Program-made: the position numbers and the translations under genes
In this document: positions 44,631-52,295 of the stretch, piece after piece
Layout of the letters: each line of letters begins with the position of its first letter
Position numbering within the stretch: the first letter of the stretch is position 1
NCBI RefSeq assembly: GCF_000382325.1
Contig: NZ_KB908056.1
Span: 124,001-188,000 of the forward strand
Length of the DNA: 64,000 nucleotides
Reading direction: 5' to 3'
Source of the DNA: Woodsholea maritima DSM 17123
GTDB taxonomy: Bacteria; Pseudomonadota; Alphaproteobacteria; Caulobacterales; Maricaulaceae
The notes under the pieces: generated by a model
Databases searched by the model: none
What the model saw: only the letters and a program-made list of their open reading frames with translations
What the model was told of the DNA's origin: nothing

Positions 44631-44645
44631 ATCAACACCATGACA

Positions 44646-44665
44646 ATATAAAGACATCTTTATAT
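44646..44665. promoter_or_regulatory. Palindromic operator of the methionine operon
   Basis: Arms ATATAAAGA and TCTTTATAT are perfectly complementary around a 2-base centre. The site ends 15 bases before the regulator ATG. A possible -35 (TTGAAG) lies about 15 bases upstream of TATAAA within the palindrome, so binding would block RNA polymerase. Likely bound by the ArsR-methyltransferase regulator. Confidence 0.65.
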
Positions 44666-44832
44666 CATTATCTTCCAAACTTCAATGTGCTTTATCCGCA
44701 TCCGTGGGCTTTGCACACAAACCACACTTCCTAAATAAGTGCAGGGGTTCGCCCCGCCCTTGCCCCATGACGAATTGTTCGCCCGCCCCAAACGGGGTAT
44801 TGCAAGACAATTAAATTAAGGATGGCTCGATT

Positions 44833-45573
44833 ATGACCCTGCGTGCGTTAGCAAAGTCTTGTTTCATCAGCTCCTTGGGCCTAGTCCTTCTCGGGCTGAG
44901 TGCGTGTACGACGAATCCTCAATCCTTGGAAGCCAATGACCCGCTTGAGCCGCTCAACCGCGAGATTTATGGCTTTAACACCACAATGGATGAGGTGTTT
45001 TTTGAGCCCGCTTCAAAGACCTATGTCGCTGTAACCCCCAAGGTGGGCCGCGAGATGGTCGGCAATGTCATGACCACGCTTAATCAGCCGGTGGTTTTTG
45101 CCAACACCACGCTTCAAGGTGACTTTGAAGGCTCGCTGATCACGCTGGCGCGCTTCGGCATGAATGCCACATTAGGCGTTGCAGGATTGTTTGATGTCGC
45201 GACTGTCGCGGGCCTACCCGAACGCCATGAAGATTTTGGCCAGACGCTGGGCGTTTGGGGCGTAGAGAGCGGGCCTTATCTGATGCTGCCAGTCTTTGGA
45301 CCTTCGAATTTACGCGACACAACAGGGCGCTTTGCCGACCGGTATGCGCACCCGCTGAAGTGGAATGAAGATGAACCCGCATCCTCGACCAAAATTGGGA
45401 TCCGCGTTCTCAATGGCATCCATCAACGTGCTGAGCTGCAGGACGCTATCGACAGCCTGGACCGCACCGCGATTGATCCCTATGTGCAATTGCGCACGAC
45501 CTATCACCAGCGCCGGAATATGGCCATAACAAATGGTGAGGATGCCTATGCAGACTTACCAGAGTTTGACTAA
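44833..45573 (+). CDS. mlaA: Phospholipid transport lipoprotein MlaA (VacJ)
   Basis: 246 residues with a lipoprotein signal peptide ending LSAC (Cys25). MlaA is an outer-membrane lipoprotein that removes misplaced phospholipids from the outer leaflet. The mature start NDPLEPLNREIYGFN is the family signature, and GPYLMLPVFGPSNLRD is the other conserved block. AAGGA lies nine bases before the ATG. MlaC is encoded 234 bases downstream in the same direction; the inner-membrane part (mlaBDEF) is not in the window. Confidence 0.95.
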   Translation: MTLRALAKSCFISSLGLVLLGLSACTTNPQSLEANDPLEPLNREIYGFNTTMDEVFFEPASKTYVAVTPKVGREMVGNVMTTLNQPVVFANTTLQGDFEGSLITLARFGMNATLGVAGLFDVATVAGLPERHEDFGQTLGVWGVESGPYLMLPVFGPSNLRDTTGRFADRYAHPLKWNEDEPASSTKIGIRVLNGIHQRAELQDAIDSLDRTAIDPYVQLRTTYHQRRNMAITNGEDAYADLPEFD

Positions 45574-45807
45574 CCCTCACCTTACACGGCAAATTTATCA
45601 CACTTTTTGAGCGATACAGACTCTGTCTCGCCATACTCTGGACGCATAGGCCAGGGATACTTATGTGCGTGTGCGCGTTCTTGAAGAAGGGCGCGCTTGC
45701 GCCTTTCTGATTATACACGCCTGCCTTCAAACAAAACACATATCCGCCAATAAATGGGTCGATCACAAAATGGGTAAGGCGGATCATAACAAAAGCGAGA
45801 CTTTGAC

Positions 45808-46434
45808 ATGAACCGCCTTTCTCTCTCCCCTGTTATCATAGGCCTCTCCGCCCTCATTCTTATAGTTAGCAGTTTCAATACGGCCCAAGCCAGCAGCCCG
45901 CAGGACGCTGAGAATTTTGTGCAGACCAATGCCCAAGCCGTGATTTCCACGCTGCGCGATTATCGCAGCGGCGGCACCGATCTCAGCGCCGTTAAGCGTG
46001 AATTTCGCCAAAAGATTGACGTTCTGGCCGATGTTGATCGCGTGACTAATTTTGTCCTGGGCCGCTATCGCCGCAGCGCAGACCCCGCCGCCCTAGAGGA
46101 ATTTCGCGGCGTGTTTCGCGAATTTGCCATCAATGCGTATGAGCGTGAGCTGGCCAATTATGGTGGCCAAACCTTAGAGGTTACGGGCTCGGTCCAACGC
46201 GGTGAAGGCGATTATATCGTCAATTCGCGCATTTATGGCGGGCCAGAAGGGCGTGAATATGACGTCAAATGGCGCGTCTTAGAGCATAATGGCCAATATA
46301 AAGTCGTGGATGCAGAAGTGCTGGGCATTTGGTTGGCGCAAAGCCAACGCGACCAGGTCACCTCCATCATTGGCGATCATGGCGGCGATGTCAGTGCCGC
46401 AACCCGCCAACTCCGTAACCGAATGCAGGGCTAA
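45808..46434 (+). CDS. mlaC: Periplasmic phospholipid shuttle MlaC
   Basis: 208 residues with a cleavable signal peptide (cut after TAQA near residue 28). MlaC carries phospholipids between MlaA and the MlaFEDB transporter. The Tol_Ttg2 pattern is clear: DAENFVQTNAQAVISTL, VDRVTNFVLGRYRR and EEFRGVFREFAINAY, with YDVKWRVLEHNGQYKVVDAEV near the end. A 234-base gap separates it from mlaA, and an AGAAGGGCGC hairpin-like stretch lies in that gap, so it may have its own promoter. Confidence 0.92.
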   Translation: MNRLSLSPVIIGLSALILIVSSFNTAQASSPQDAENFVQTNAQAVISTLRDYRSGGTDLSAVKREFRQKIDVLADVDRVTNFVLGRYRRSADPAALEEFRGVFREFAINAYERELANYGGQTLEVTGSVQRGEGDYIVNSRIYGGPEGREYDVKWRVLEHNGQYKVVDAEVLGIWLAQSQRDQVTSIIGDHGGDVSAATRQLRNRMQG

Positions 46435-46441
46435 ATCCGAT

Positions 46442-46469
46442 GAGCTTCAAGCCTTAGCGCTTGAAGCTC
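46442..46469. terminator. Hairpin between convergent mlaC and membrane-protein gene
   Basis: GAGCTTCAAGC and GCTTGAAGCTC are perfect 11-bp arms around a 6-base loop. It sits between two convergent genes and overlaps the stop of the minus-strand one. There is no T-run, so termination would be weak or need help. Confidence 0.45.
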
Positions 46470-46923
46470 AGGCCTTGGCCAAAGACGCGATATCCAACAC
46501 AAAATTCGACGCCAAGCCATGGGTGACAATAACACTCTGGCCCGATGACACGCTTTGAGCGAACGCAGCGGAAATTTCAAAGCTCTTATCACCAATATCG
46601 AGCATATGGCGCTTGGGCGCTAACAGGCCCACACCGCCCGTTTGGCGCAGGCTTGCCACGCCGCTGGTGCGCATATAAGTGCCGTTTGAGAGATCTTTAG
46701 CCGCTTTCTGATAGCGCCCAAGGCACGGCCACAGCGCCCAGATCCAGATCAGGCTGAGCGGTAAAAGGATCACGACAGGGTTAATGAAAAAAGCAAATCC
46801 CGGCAGAGCCCATAGCCCTAAGGCGACGCTTAACCCGACCAAGGCCAGACCCAACCCCATCAAGCCAAAGGCCTGGCGTTGACGCCAGGCCTTTAACTTT
46901 GCGATGCCCTCAACCGAGACCAT
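46468..46923 (-). CDS. Small membrane protein of unknown function downstream of ettA
   Basis: About 151 residues from the ATG at 46923. The frame extends further up but then lies inside ettA. Not recognised. A basic start is followed by two hydrophobic segments (about 16-38 and 42-65), then a soluble C-terminal part of about 85 residues with no cysteine and no known motif. It follows ettA by 10 bases and is probably cotranscribed. Confidence 0.65.
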   Translation of the reverse strand: MVSVEGIAKLKAWRQRQAFGLMGLGLALVGLSVALGLWALPGFAFFINPVVILLPLSLIWIWALWPCLGRYQKAAKDLSNGTYMRTSGVASLRQTGGVGLLAPKRHMLDIGDKSFEISAAFAQSVSSGQSVIVTHGLASNFVLDIASLAKA

Positions 46924-46933
46924 CTTGTCCAAC

Positions 46934-48598
46934 TTAACGCTCAAATTTCTGGAATTTGATGCGTCTTGGCATATCCGCATCCGGACCCAGACGGCGTTTC
47001 TTGTCTTCCAGATAATCAGAGAATGAACCTTCGAACCATTCCACATGGCTATCGCCTTCAAAGGCCAGCATATGGGTGGCAATCCGGTCAAGGAAGAAGC
47101 GATCGTGCGAGATCACCACGGCACAGCCTGGGAAATCTTCCAGCGCCGCTTCCAGCGCGGTCAACGTCTCAACGTCCAAATCATTGGTCGGTTCATCGAG
47201 GAGTAAGAGATTACCACCCTCTTTGAGCATTTTCGCCAAGTGGACCCGGTTACGCTCACCCCCAGACAGAACGCCCAGCTTCTTCTGCTGATCGCCGCCC
47301 TTGAAGTTGAACGCACCCACATAGGCGCGGCTGGAGACCTCTTGGTCACCCAACATCATCATGTCATTGCCGCCAGAGATTTCTTCCCAGACCGTTTTAT
47401 TCGGGTCGAGATTATCGCGGCTCTGATCGACATAGCCCAGCTTAACCGTATCGCCCAAAGTCAAAGTGCCACCATCAGGGGTGTCCTGACCGGTGATCAT
47501 CTTGAACAGAGTTGATTTACCCGCACCGTTGGGACCGATCACGCCCACAACACCGCCCGGGGGCAGAGAGAAAGTCAGATCACGCACCAGCAATTTATCG
47601 CCGAAGGCTTTATTAAGATGCTCAACTTCCAGCACTTTACCCCCCAGGCGCGGGCCCGGTGGGATGCGAATGGTGGCGGTTGAGATTTTTTCCTTATCGG
47701 CCTTATCGCGCATTTCCTCATAAGCTGAAATACGCGCTTTAGACTTGGCTTGGCGCGCTTTCGGGCTGGAGCGGATCCACTCCAGCTCGCGGGCCAGAGC
47801 CTTTTGCTTAGCGCCCTCTTCACGCGATTCTTGCGCGAGACGTTTTTGCTTCTGCTCCAACCAGGACGAATAATTGCCCTCATAAGGGATGCCCTGACCG
47901 CGGTCGAGCTCCAACGTCCAATTGGTCAACGCATCCAGGAAGTAACGGTCGTGGGTCACGACCAACAACGCGCCATCATAATTGGACAAGTGATGCTGCA
48001 GCCATTGCACGCTTTCGGCGTCCAAGTGGTTGGTCGGTTCGTCGAGCAGCAGCATATGCGGCTTTGAAAGCAGCAAACGGCACAGCGCCACGCGCCGGCG
48101 CTCACCGCCCGACAGATTGGTGACATCGGCTTCGGCGGGCGGACAGCGTAAGGCCTCCATCGCCATTTCGATCTTGGAATCGATATCCCATGCATCGCGC
48201 GCATCGATCTGCTCTTGCAGAGCGGTCATCTTTTCCATGGCTTCGTCGGTATATTCTTCCGCGATCGCCATCGCAGCCGCGTTGTAATCGTCGTAGATTT
48301 TTTTGTCTTCCGAGCCTTCGATTACGTTTTCCCAAACGGTTTTATTGGGATCGAGCTGGGGTTCCTGCGGCAGATAACCCACGCGCACGCCCTTTTCCGC
48401 CCAGGCTTCACCGGTGAAGTCCTGATCAAAACCGGCCATAATGCGCAACAGTGATGATTTACCTGCACCGTTAACACCGACCACGCCGATCTTGGCGTCA
48501 GGCAGGAAGTGAAGAGAAATGCCAGAGAAAACCTGCTTACCACCGGGATAGGTCTTTGCCAGTTTATCCATGTGGTAGACGTATTGATAAGCCGCCAT
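46934..48598 (-). CDS. ettA: Energy-dependent translational throttle protein EttA (ABC-F)
   Basis: 554 residues, the usual EttA length. EttA binds the ribosomal E site and gates the first elongation steps according to ATP/ADP. It has two ABC domains without membrane parts: Walker A GVNGAGKSSLL and GPNGAGKSTLF, signatures LSGGERRRVAL and LSGGERNRVHL, Walker B LLLDEPTNHLD and LLLDEPTNDLD. The inter-domain linker has the family's WIRSSPKARQAKSKARI segment. The start MAAYQYVYHMDKL is typical. Confidence 0.97.
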   Translation of the reverse strand: MAAYQYVYHMDKLAKTYPGGKQVFSGISLHFLPDAKIGVVGVNGAGKSSLLRIMAGFDQDFTGEAWAEKGVRVGYLPQEPQLDPNKTVWENVIEGSEDKKIYDDYNAAAMAIAEEYTDEAMEKMTALQEQIDARDAWDIDSKIEMAMEALRCPPAEADVTNLSGGERRRVALCRLLLSKPHMLLLDEPTNHLDAESVQWLQHHLSNYDGALLVVTHDRYFLDALTNWTLELDRGQGIPYEGNYSSWLEQKQKRLAQESREEGAKQKALARELEWIRSSPKARQAKSKARISAYEEMRDKADKEKISTATIRIPPGPRLGGKVLEVEHLNKAFGDKLLVRDLTFSLPPGGVVGVIGPNGAGKSTLFKMITGQDTPDGGTLTLGDTVKLGYVDQSRDNLDPNKTVWEEISGGNDMMMLGDQEVSSRAYVGAFNFKGGDQQKKLGVLSGGERNRVHLAKMLKEGGNLLLLDEPTNDLDVETLTALEAALEDFPGCAVVISHDRFFLDRIATHMLAFEGDSHVEWFEGSFSDYLEDKKRRLGPDADMPRRIKFQKFER

Positions 48599-48794
48599 GT
48601 GCCGGACGCGCTCCTAAGGAAGAGGGGGAAGATTAAAATTTAACCCATGCCTATATCCGATCCCGACCGGGTGTGGCAATGGACCCGGTGAGATTTCGCC
48701 GTTATCCATCTCAGACAAAGGTCTGACTAAATCGAGCTATACGTTACGCCCCTTACGCGATATCATAATGGCATTGTTTTTTTTGGGGGATGTA

Positions 48795-49580
48795 ATGATT
48801 AAATATTTAGTGGGCTTAGGCCTTACGCTTTCTGGTTTGTTCCTGTCGGGATGTGCACCGGAAGAACCCAGAACAATAACAGTCAGCGTTATGGGAGAAG
48901 TCACTCAGCCTGCTGAGACTTTTGCTATATCTGTTAGTGTAAACGCCCAGGCTTCTTCTCAATCTGAAGCGTTATCTGATTTGAGCCAGCGTTCAGCACA
49001 ATTGCTTGAAGTTTTAGGCCAAATGGAAGGACTATCGCACTTCGTAGTCGAAACAGACGGTGTATACGCTAACGCCTTATGCATGAGCGAGCAATCTCGA
49101 TACAATTCAGATAGGAATACCTCAGCGTGCAATGGCGAATTTATCTATGCAACATCACAAAACATTAGTGTTCGAGCCGCTCCAGCCAACATGCTTGGCA
49201 ACATGATTAGCCTCGCCATGGAGCATGGAGCCCATTCAGCCCAGTTTCAAAACTTTGGTATCTTTGATGAGATCCAACTTGCAGATTTGACTGTTATTGA
49301 TGCACTCGCAAAAGCAAGGCGCGAAGCATCCCTTATTGCAGAAGGTCTTAATGGTCGTGTGGGTGATGTCTTAACCGTGACGCCTCGGGTTAGTCGAGAA
49401 AGCAGTTACCTACTTCGCCAAGCCCAAAACATGGGTGAACCGCAACAAATTGTTATGCACGCTGCTGCGCCTAGAATTCCTATCCCGACCCAACCCAGTC
49501 CCATTATACATAATGAAATTATGACCATCACTTTCGAGCTTTTGCCGAAGGATGAAAGTGAAGCTTCGGATATAGAATAG
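48795..49580 (+). CDS. SIMPL-domain lipoprotein
   Basis: About 261 residues from the ATG at 48795 (an ATG nine codons earlier is also in frame). The signal peptide ends LSGC (Cys20). The SIMPL (DUF541) fold is suggested by VSVMGEVTQPAETFAISVSV, VETDGVYAN and IDALAKARREASLIAEGLNG. These proteins are periplasmic or surface proteins of poorly known role. The gene is visibly richer in A and T than its neighbours and uses rarer codons, which hints at recent transfer. A clean terminator follows. A second SIMPL gene lies at 57384. Confidence 0.78.
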   Translation: MIKYLVGLGLTLSGLFLSGCAPEEPRTITVSVMGEVTQPAETFAISVSVNAQASSQSEALSDLSQRSAQLLEVLGQMEGLSHFVVETDGVYANALCMSEQSRYNSDRNTSACNGEFIYATSQNISVRAAPANMLGNMISLAMEHGAHSAQFQNFGIFDEIQLADLTVIDALAKARREASLIAEGLNGRVGDVLTVTPRVSRESSYLLRQAQNMGEPQQIVMHAAAPRIPIPTQPSPIIHNEIMTITFELLPKDESEASDIE

Positions 49581-49590
49581 CCACCCAGCG

Positions 49591-49616
49591 CCCCACCCAA
49601 AAGGTGGGGCTTTTTC
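49591..49616 (+). terminator. Intrinsic terminator after the SIMPL lipoprotein gene
   Basis: GCCCCACC-CAAAA-GGTGGGGC followed by TTTTT, 11 bases past the stop. Confidence 0.9.
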
Positions 49617-49731
49617 ATCGCTTGATGTTATCTGATAACACATCCTTCATTGCGCATTTGAAAAAGGCGATTTAGCCTGCCTGCCAAAGGGCGAAATCGC
49701 CCATGGTAATAAACGCGGGGAGGAGACGTTT

Positions 49732-52050
49732 ATGCTACGAGTTTTATTACTCTCAGGGGCCAGCCTGGGATTACTGAGCGCATGTGCAGACAATACCGGC
49801 GGGGTGGAGCCCCATGCCTTCCGCGGGTCTGCCGCCTATGCCAGCGAAACCGCGCGCCAGATGGCTGCGCCGGTGGATACTCATACTGGGCCCAAGCTGG
49901 ATATCGAGCGGCTTTATGGTTCGCCCAGCCTTTATGGTGCAACACCGCGCGGTTTGACATTCTCACCAGATGGCGAACGCATCACCTTCCTGCTACCGAA
50001 AGAAACCGACCGGCTAAAGCTGGATCTCTGGGCCATGGATGTCGCCGATGGGAATACATACCAGCTGGTAGACAGTGATGTTCTGGCCCCCGAAGAGCGG
50101 GCCTTGACCGAGGCCGAGATCCAATATCGCGAGCGTGCACGGATCTCTAATACCGGTATCGTCAGCTATGACTGGGATGCCAATGGCGATGCGGTTCTGG
50201 TGCCGCTGGATGGCGATGTCTTCTATGTCGATGTGGAGACCAAAGTCGCACGCCGCCTGAGCGAAACCGAAGCCTTTGAAACCGACGCCCGTGTCAGCCC
50301 CGAAGGCGGGTGGGTGTCGTTCATTCGCGACCAAAATCTGTGGATCTATAATCTGGCCACCGGCCAGGAAGGCCCTGTCACGAACGAAGGCGGCGATCTC
50401 ATCTCCTGGGGTGTGGCTGAATTTGTCGCCCAGGAAGAGATGCAGCGTTATACCGGGTATTGGTGGTCGCCCGATGATCGCAAGATCGCCCTGACCCGTG
50501 TCGATGAGAGCCCCGTGGATGTCGTGGAGCGCTTTGAAATTGGCCCCGATGGCGTGGTCGTCCATGATCAACGCTATCCGCGCGCGGGTAAGAATAACGC
50601 CTTGGTATCCCTGCATGTCTATGACATTCGCACCAGCCGCATGGTCAATGTCGATCTGGGGGCAGACACCGACATCTATGTCGCGCGCGTCAACTGGTCG
50701 GCCGATGGCTCGACCCTCTATGTCCAACGTCAAAATCGTGAACAGAGCCGTTTGGATCTGTTGGCGGTCGATCCCAATACCGGGCGCTCGCGCATTGTCT
50801 TGAGCGAAGATGCTGGCCAGTGGATCAACCTCACCAATGACTTCACGCCTTTGGAAGACGGCGGCTTCATCTGGACCTCGGAGCGGACAGGCTTCCGCCA
50901 TGTCTATCACTATGACGCTGAGGGCAATGCCCGCACCTTGACCTCGGGCGAGTGGGTGGTCGGCAATATCACCCATGTCGATGAAGACAGCCAAGTGGTC
51001 TATTTTGAAGGCTGGATGGAGGATCCCACCCAGCGCCATCTCTATTCGGTGTCTTACGGCCCGGATGGGGCCTCAACGCCGCATCAAATCACCTCCGGCG
51101 AAGGGCGCTGGGGCGTGTCCATGGGCGAAGGCGGGGCCTTTATCGGATCTTATTCCGACATTCGCACCCCGACCCAGACCGGGCTTTATAATGTCAATGG
51201 CGAGCGTGTGGCCTGGATTGAGGAAAATGCCCTCAATGAAGATCATCCCTACTTCCCTTATCTCGATCGCCACGTCTATCCTGAGTTTGGCACCGTGATG
51301 GCCGCTGATGGCACGACCGAGTTGCAGTATGAAATCTACCGTCCCGAGGGCTGTGATGGCGCTCATCCCTGCCCCGCCATTGTCGAGGTTTATGGCGGCC
51401 CGCACGCCCAGCGCGTCACCAAAGGCTGGCAGTCTTTGAACGATCAGCTCTATGTCCAGGCGGGCTATGTCTATTTCCGCCTCGACAACCGGGGCTCATG
51501 GAACCGGGGTCACGCCTTCGAAGCGGCGCTTCATCGCGATATGGGCAATGTGGAGGTTCAAGACCAATTAAAAGGCCTCGACTATCTCAAAAGTCTCGAC
51601 TTTGTCGATGGCGAGCGGGTCGGTCTATGGGGCTGGTCTTATGGCGGCTATATGACCTTGATGACCACTTTGCAGGCGCCTGGAGCCTATGCGGCAGCCG
51701 TATCCGGCGCACCGGTCAGTGATTGGTCGCTTTATGATACGCACTATACTGAGCGCTATATGGGCACCCCTGAGAATAATCCCGACGGCTATGCGCGCTC
51801 GGATGTCATGACCCATATCGAAAACTATCAGACGCCAACCTTGATGATCCACGGCATGTCCGATGACAATGTGACCTTCGATCATGCGACACGGGTCTAT
51901 CACGCCCTGCAAGGGGCCAATCAACCCTTCGAAATGATGACCTATCCGGGTCAACGCCACGGCATTCGCGGCACGGAGCGTCAACGCCATCTGTTGCGCG
52001 TCATCTCTGACTTCTTTGCGCGTAAGCTAGATGGGGAGCGTTTGGACTAA
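49732..52050 (+). CDS. Dipeptidyl-peptidase IV, S9 family, lipoprotein
   Basis: 772 residues with a lipoprotein signal ending LSAC (Cys18), so probably anchored in the envelope and facing the periplasm. The N-terminal beta-propeller (about 60-520) has the DPP IV substrate motif in EFVAQEEMQRYTGYWWSPD (the glutamate pair that holds the substrate amino end). The C-terminal hydrolase has Ser636 in GWSYGGYM, the Asp in GMSDDNVTF and the His in GQRHGI. It releases Xaa-Pro dipeptides from peptides. It is a single gene with terminators on both sides. Confidence 0.94.
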   Translation: MLRVLLLSGASLGLLSACADNTGGVEPHAFRGSAAYASETARQMAAPVDTHTGPKLDIERLYGSPSLYGATPRGLTFSPDGERITFLLPKETDRLKLDLWAMDVADGNTYQLVDSDVLAPEERALTEAEIQYRERARISNTGIVSYDWDANGDAVLVPLDGDVFYVDVETKVARRLSETEAFETDARVSPEGGWVSFIRDQNLWIYNLATGQEGPVTNEGGDLISWGVAEFVAQEEMQRYTGYWWSPDDRKIALTRVDESPVDVVERFEIGPDGVVVHDQRYPRAGKNNALVSLHVYDIRTSRMVNVDLGADTDIYVARVNWSADGSTLYVQRQNREQSRLDLLAVDPNTGRSRIVLSEDAGQWINLTNDFTPLEDGGFIWTSERTGFRHVYHYDAEGNARTLTSGEWVVGNITHVDEDSQVVYFEGWMEDPTQRHLYSVSYGPDGASTPHQITSGEGRWGVSMGEGGAFIGSYSDIRTPTQTGLYNVNGERVAWIEENALNEDHPYFPYLDRHVYPEFGTVMAADGTTELQYEIYRPEGCDGAHPCPAIVEVYGGPHAQRVTKGWQSLNDQLYVQAGYVYFRLDNRGSWNRGHAFEAALHRDMGNVEVQDQLKGLDYLKSLDFVDGERVGLWGWSYGGYMTLMTTLQAPGAYAAAVSGAPVSDWSLYDTHYTERYMGTPENNPDGYARSDVMTHIENYQTPTLMIHGMSDDNVTFDHATRVYHALQGANQPFEMMTYPGQRHGIRGTERQRHLLRVISDFFARKLDGERLD

Positions 52051-52074
52051 GTCCAAGCGTCAAGCCTCAAACAC

Positions 52075-52107
52075 AACCCCCGCAAGCGCGCCTTGCGGGG
52101 GTTTTTT
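52075..52107 (+). terminator. Intrinsic terminator after the dipeptidyl-peptidase gene
   Basis: AACCCCCGCAAG-CGCGC-CTTGCGGGGGTT followed by TTTT, 24 bases past the stop. It isolates the next operon from upstream transcription. Confidence 0.92.
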
Positions 52108-52180
52108 ATGGCATGGCCCGTGCATGAATAAAATTACGCTCACGCTTTGATTTTTTACTTATCTTGGCGTGCGCACCGCG

Positions 52181-52195
52181 TTAAGTTTCACTTAA
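52181..52195. promoter_or_regulatory. CtrA-type full site upstream of the proteasome-like operon
   Basis: TTAA-GTTTCAC-TTAA matches TTAA-N7-TTAA exactly and is itself symmetric (GTTAAG/CTTAAC). It lies 100 bases upstream of the ATG at 52296 and just past the preceding terminator, a suitable promoter position. Confidence 0.55.
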
Positions 52196-52295
52196 CATAG
52201 GACCTCCGGCCCGCTATGGTCTGGGGGATAGATGACATAAAATTCGGGCGCGATGTGGGGACATCATCGCCAAAGGTATGAGGGGGAAGCCATCC

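Noticed and set aside
38754-44645. Search for a SAM, SAH or cobalamin riboswitch in the methionine operon
   Set aside because: Gaps between the genes are under 25 bases, and the leader before the regulator shows only the palindrome, with no conserved riboswitch core.
45680-45705. Hairpin AGAAGGGCGC-GCTT-GCGCCTTTCT between mlaA and mlaC
   Set aside because: One G-T pair and no T-run; too weak to call a terminator.
50014-51039. 341-residue frame opposite the dipeptidyl-peptidase gene
   Set aside because: Antisense shadow; no ribosome site or motif.
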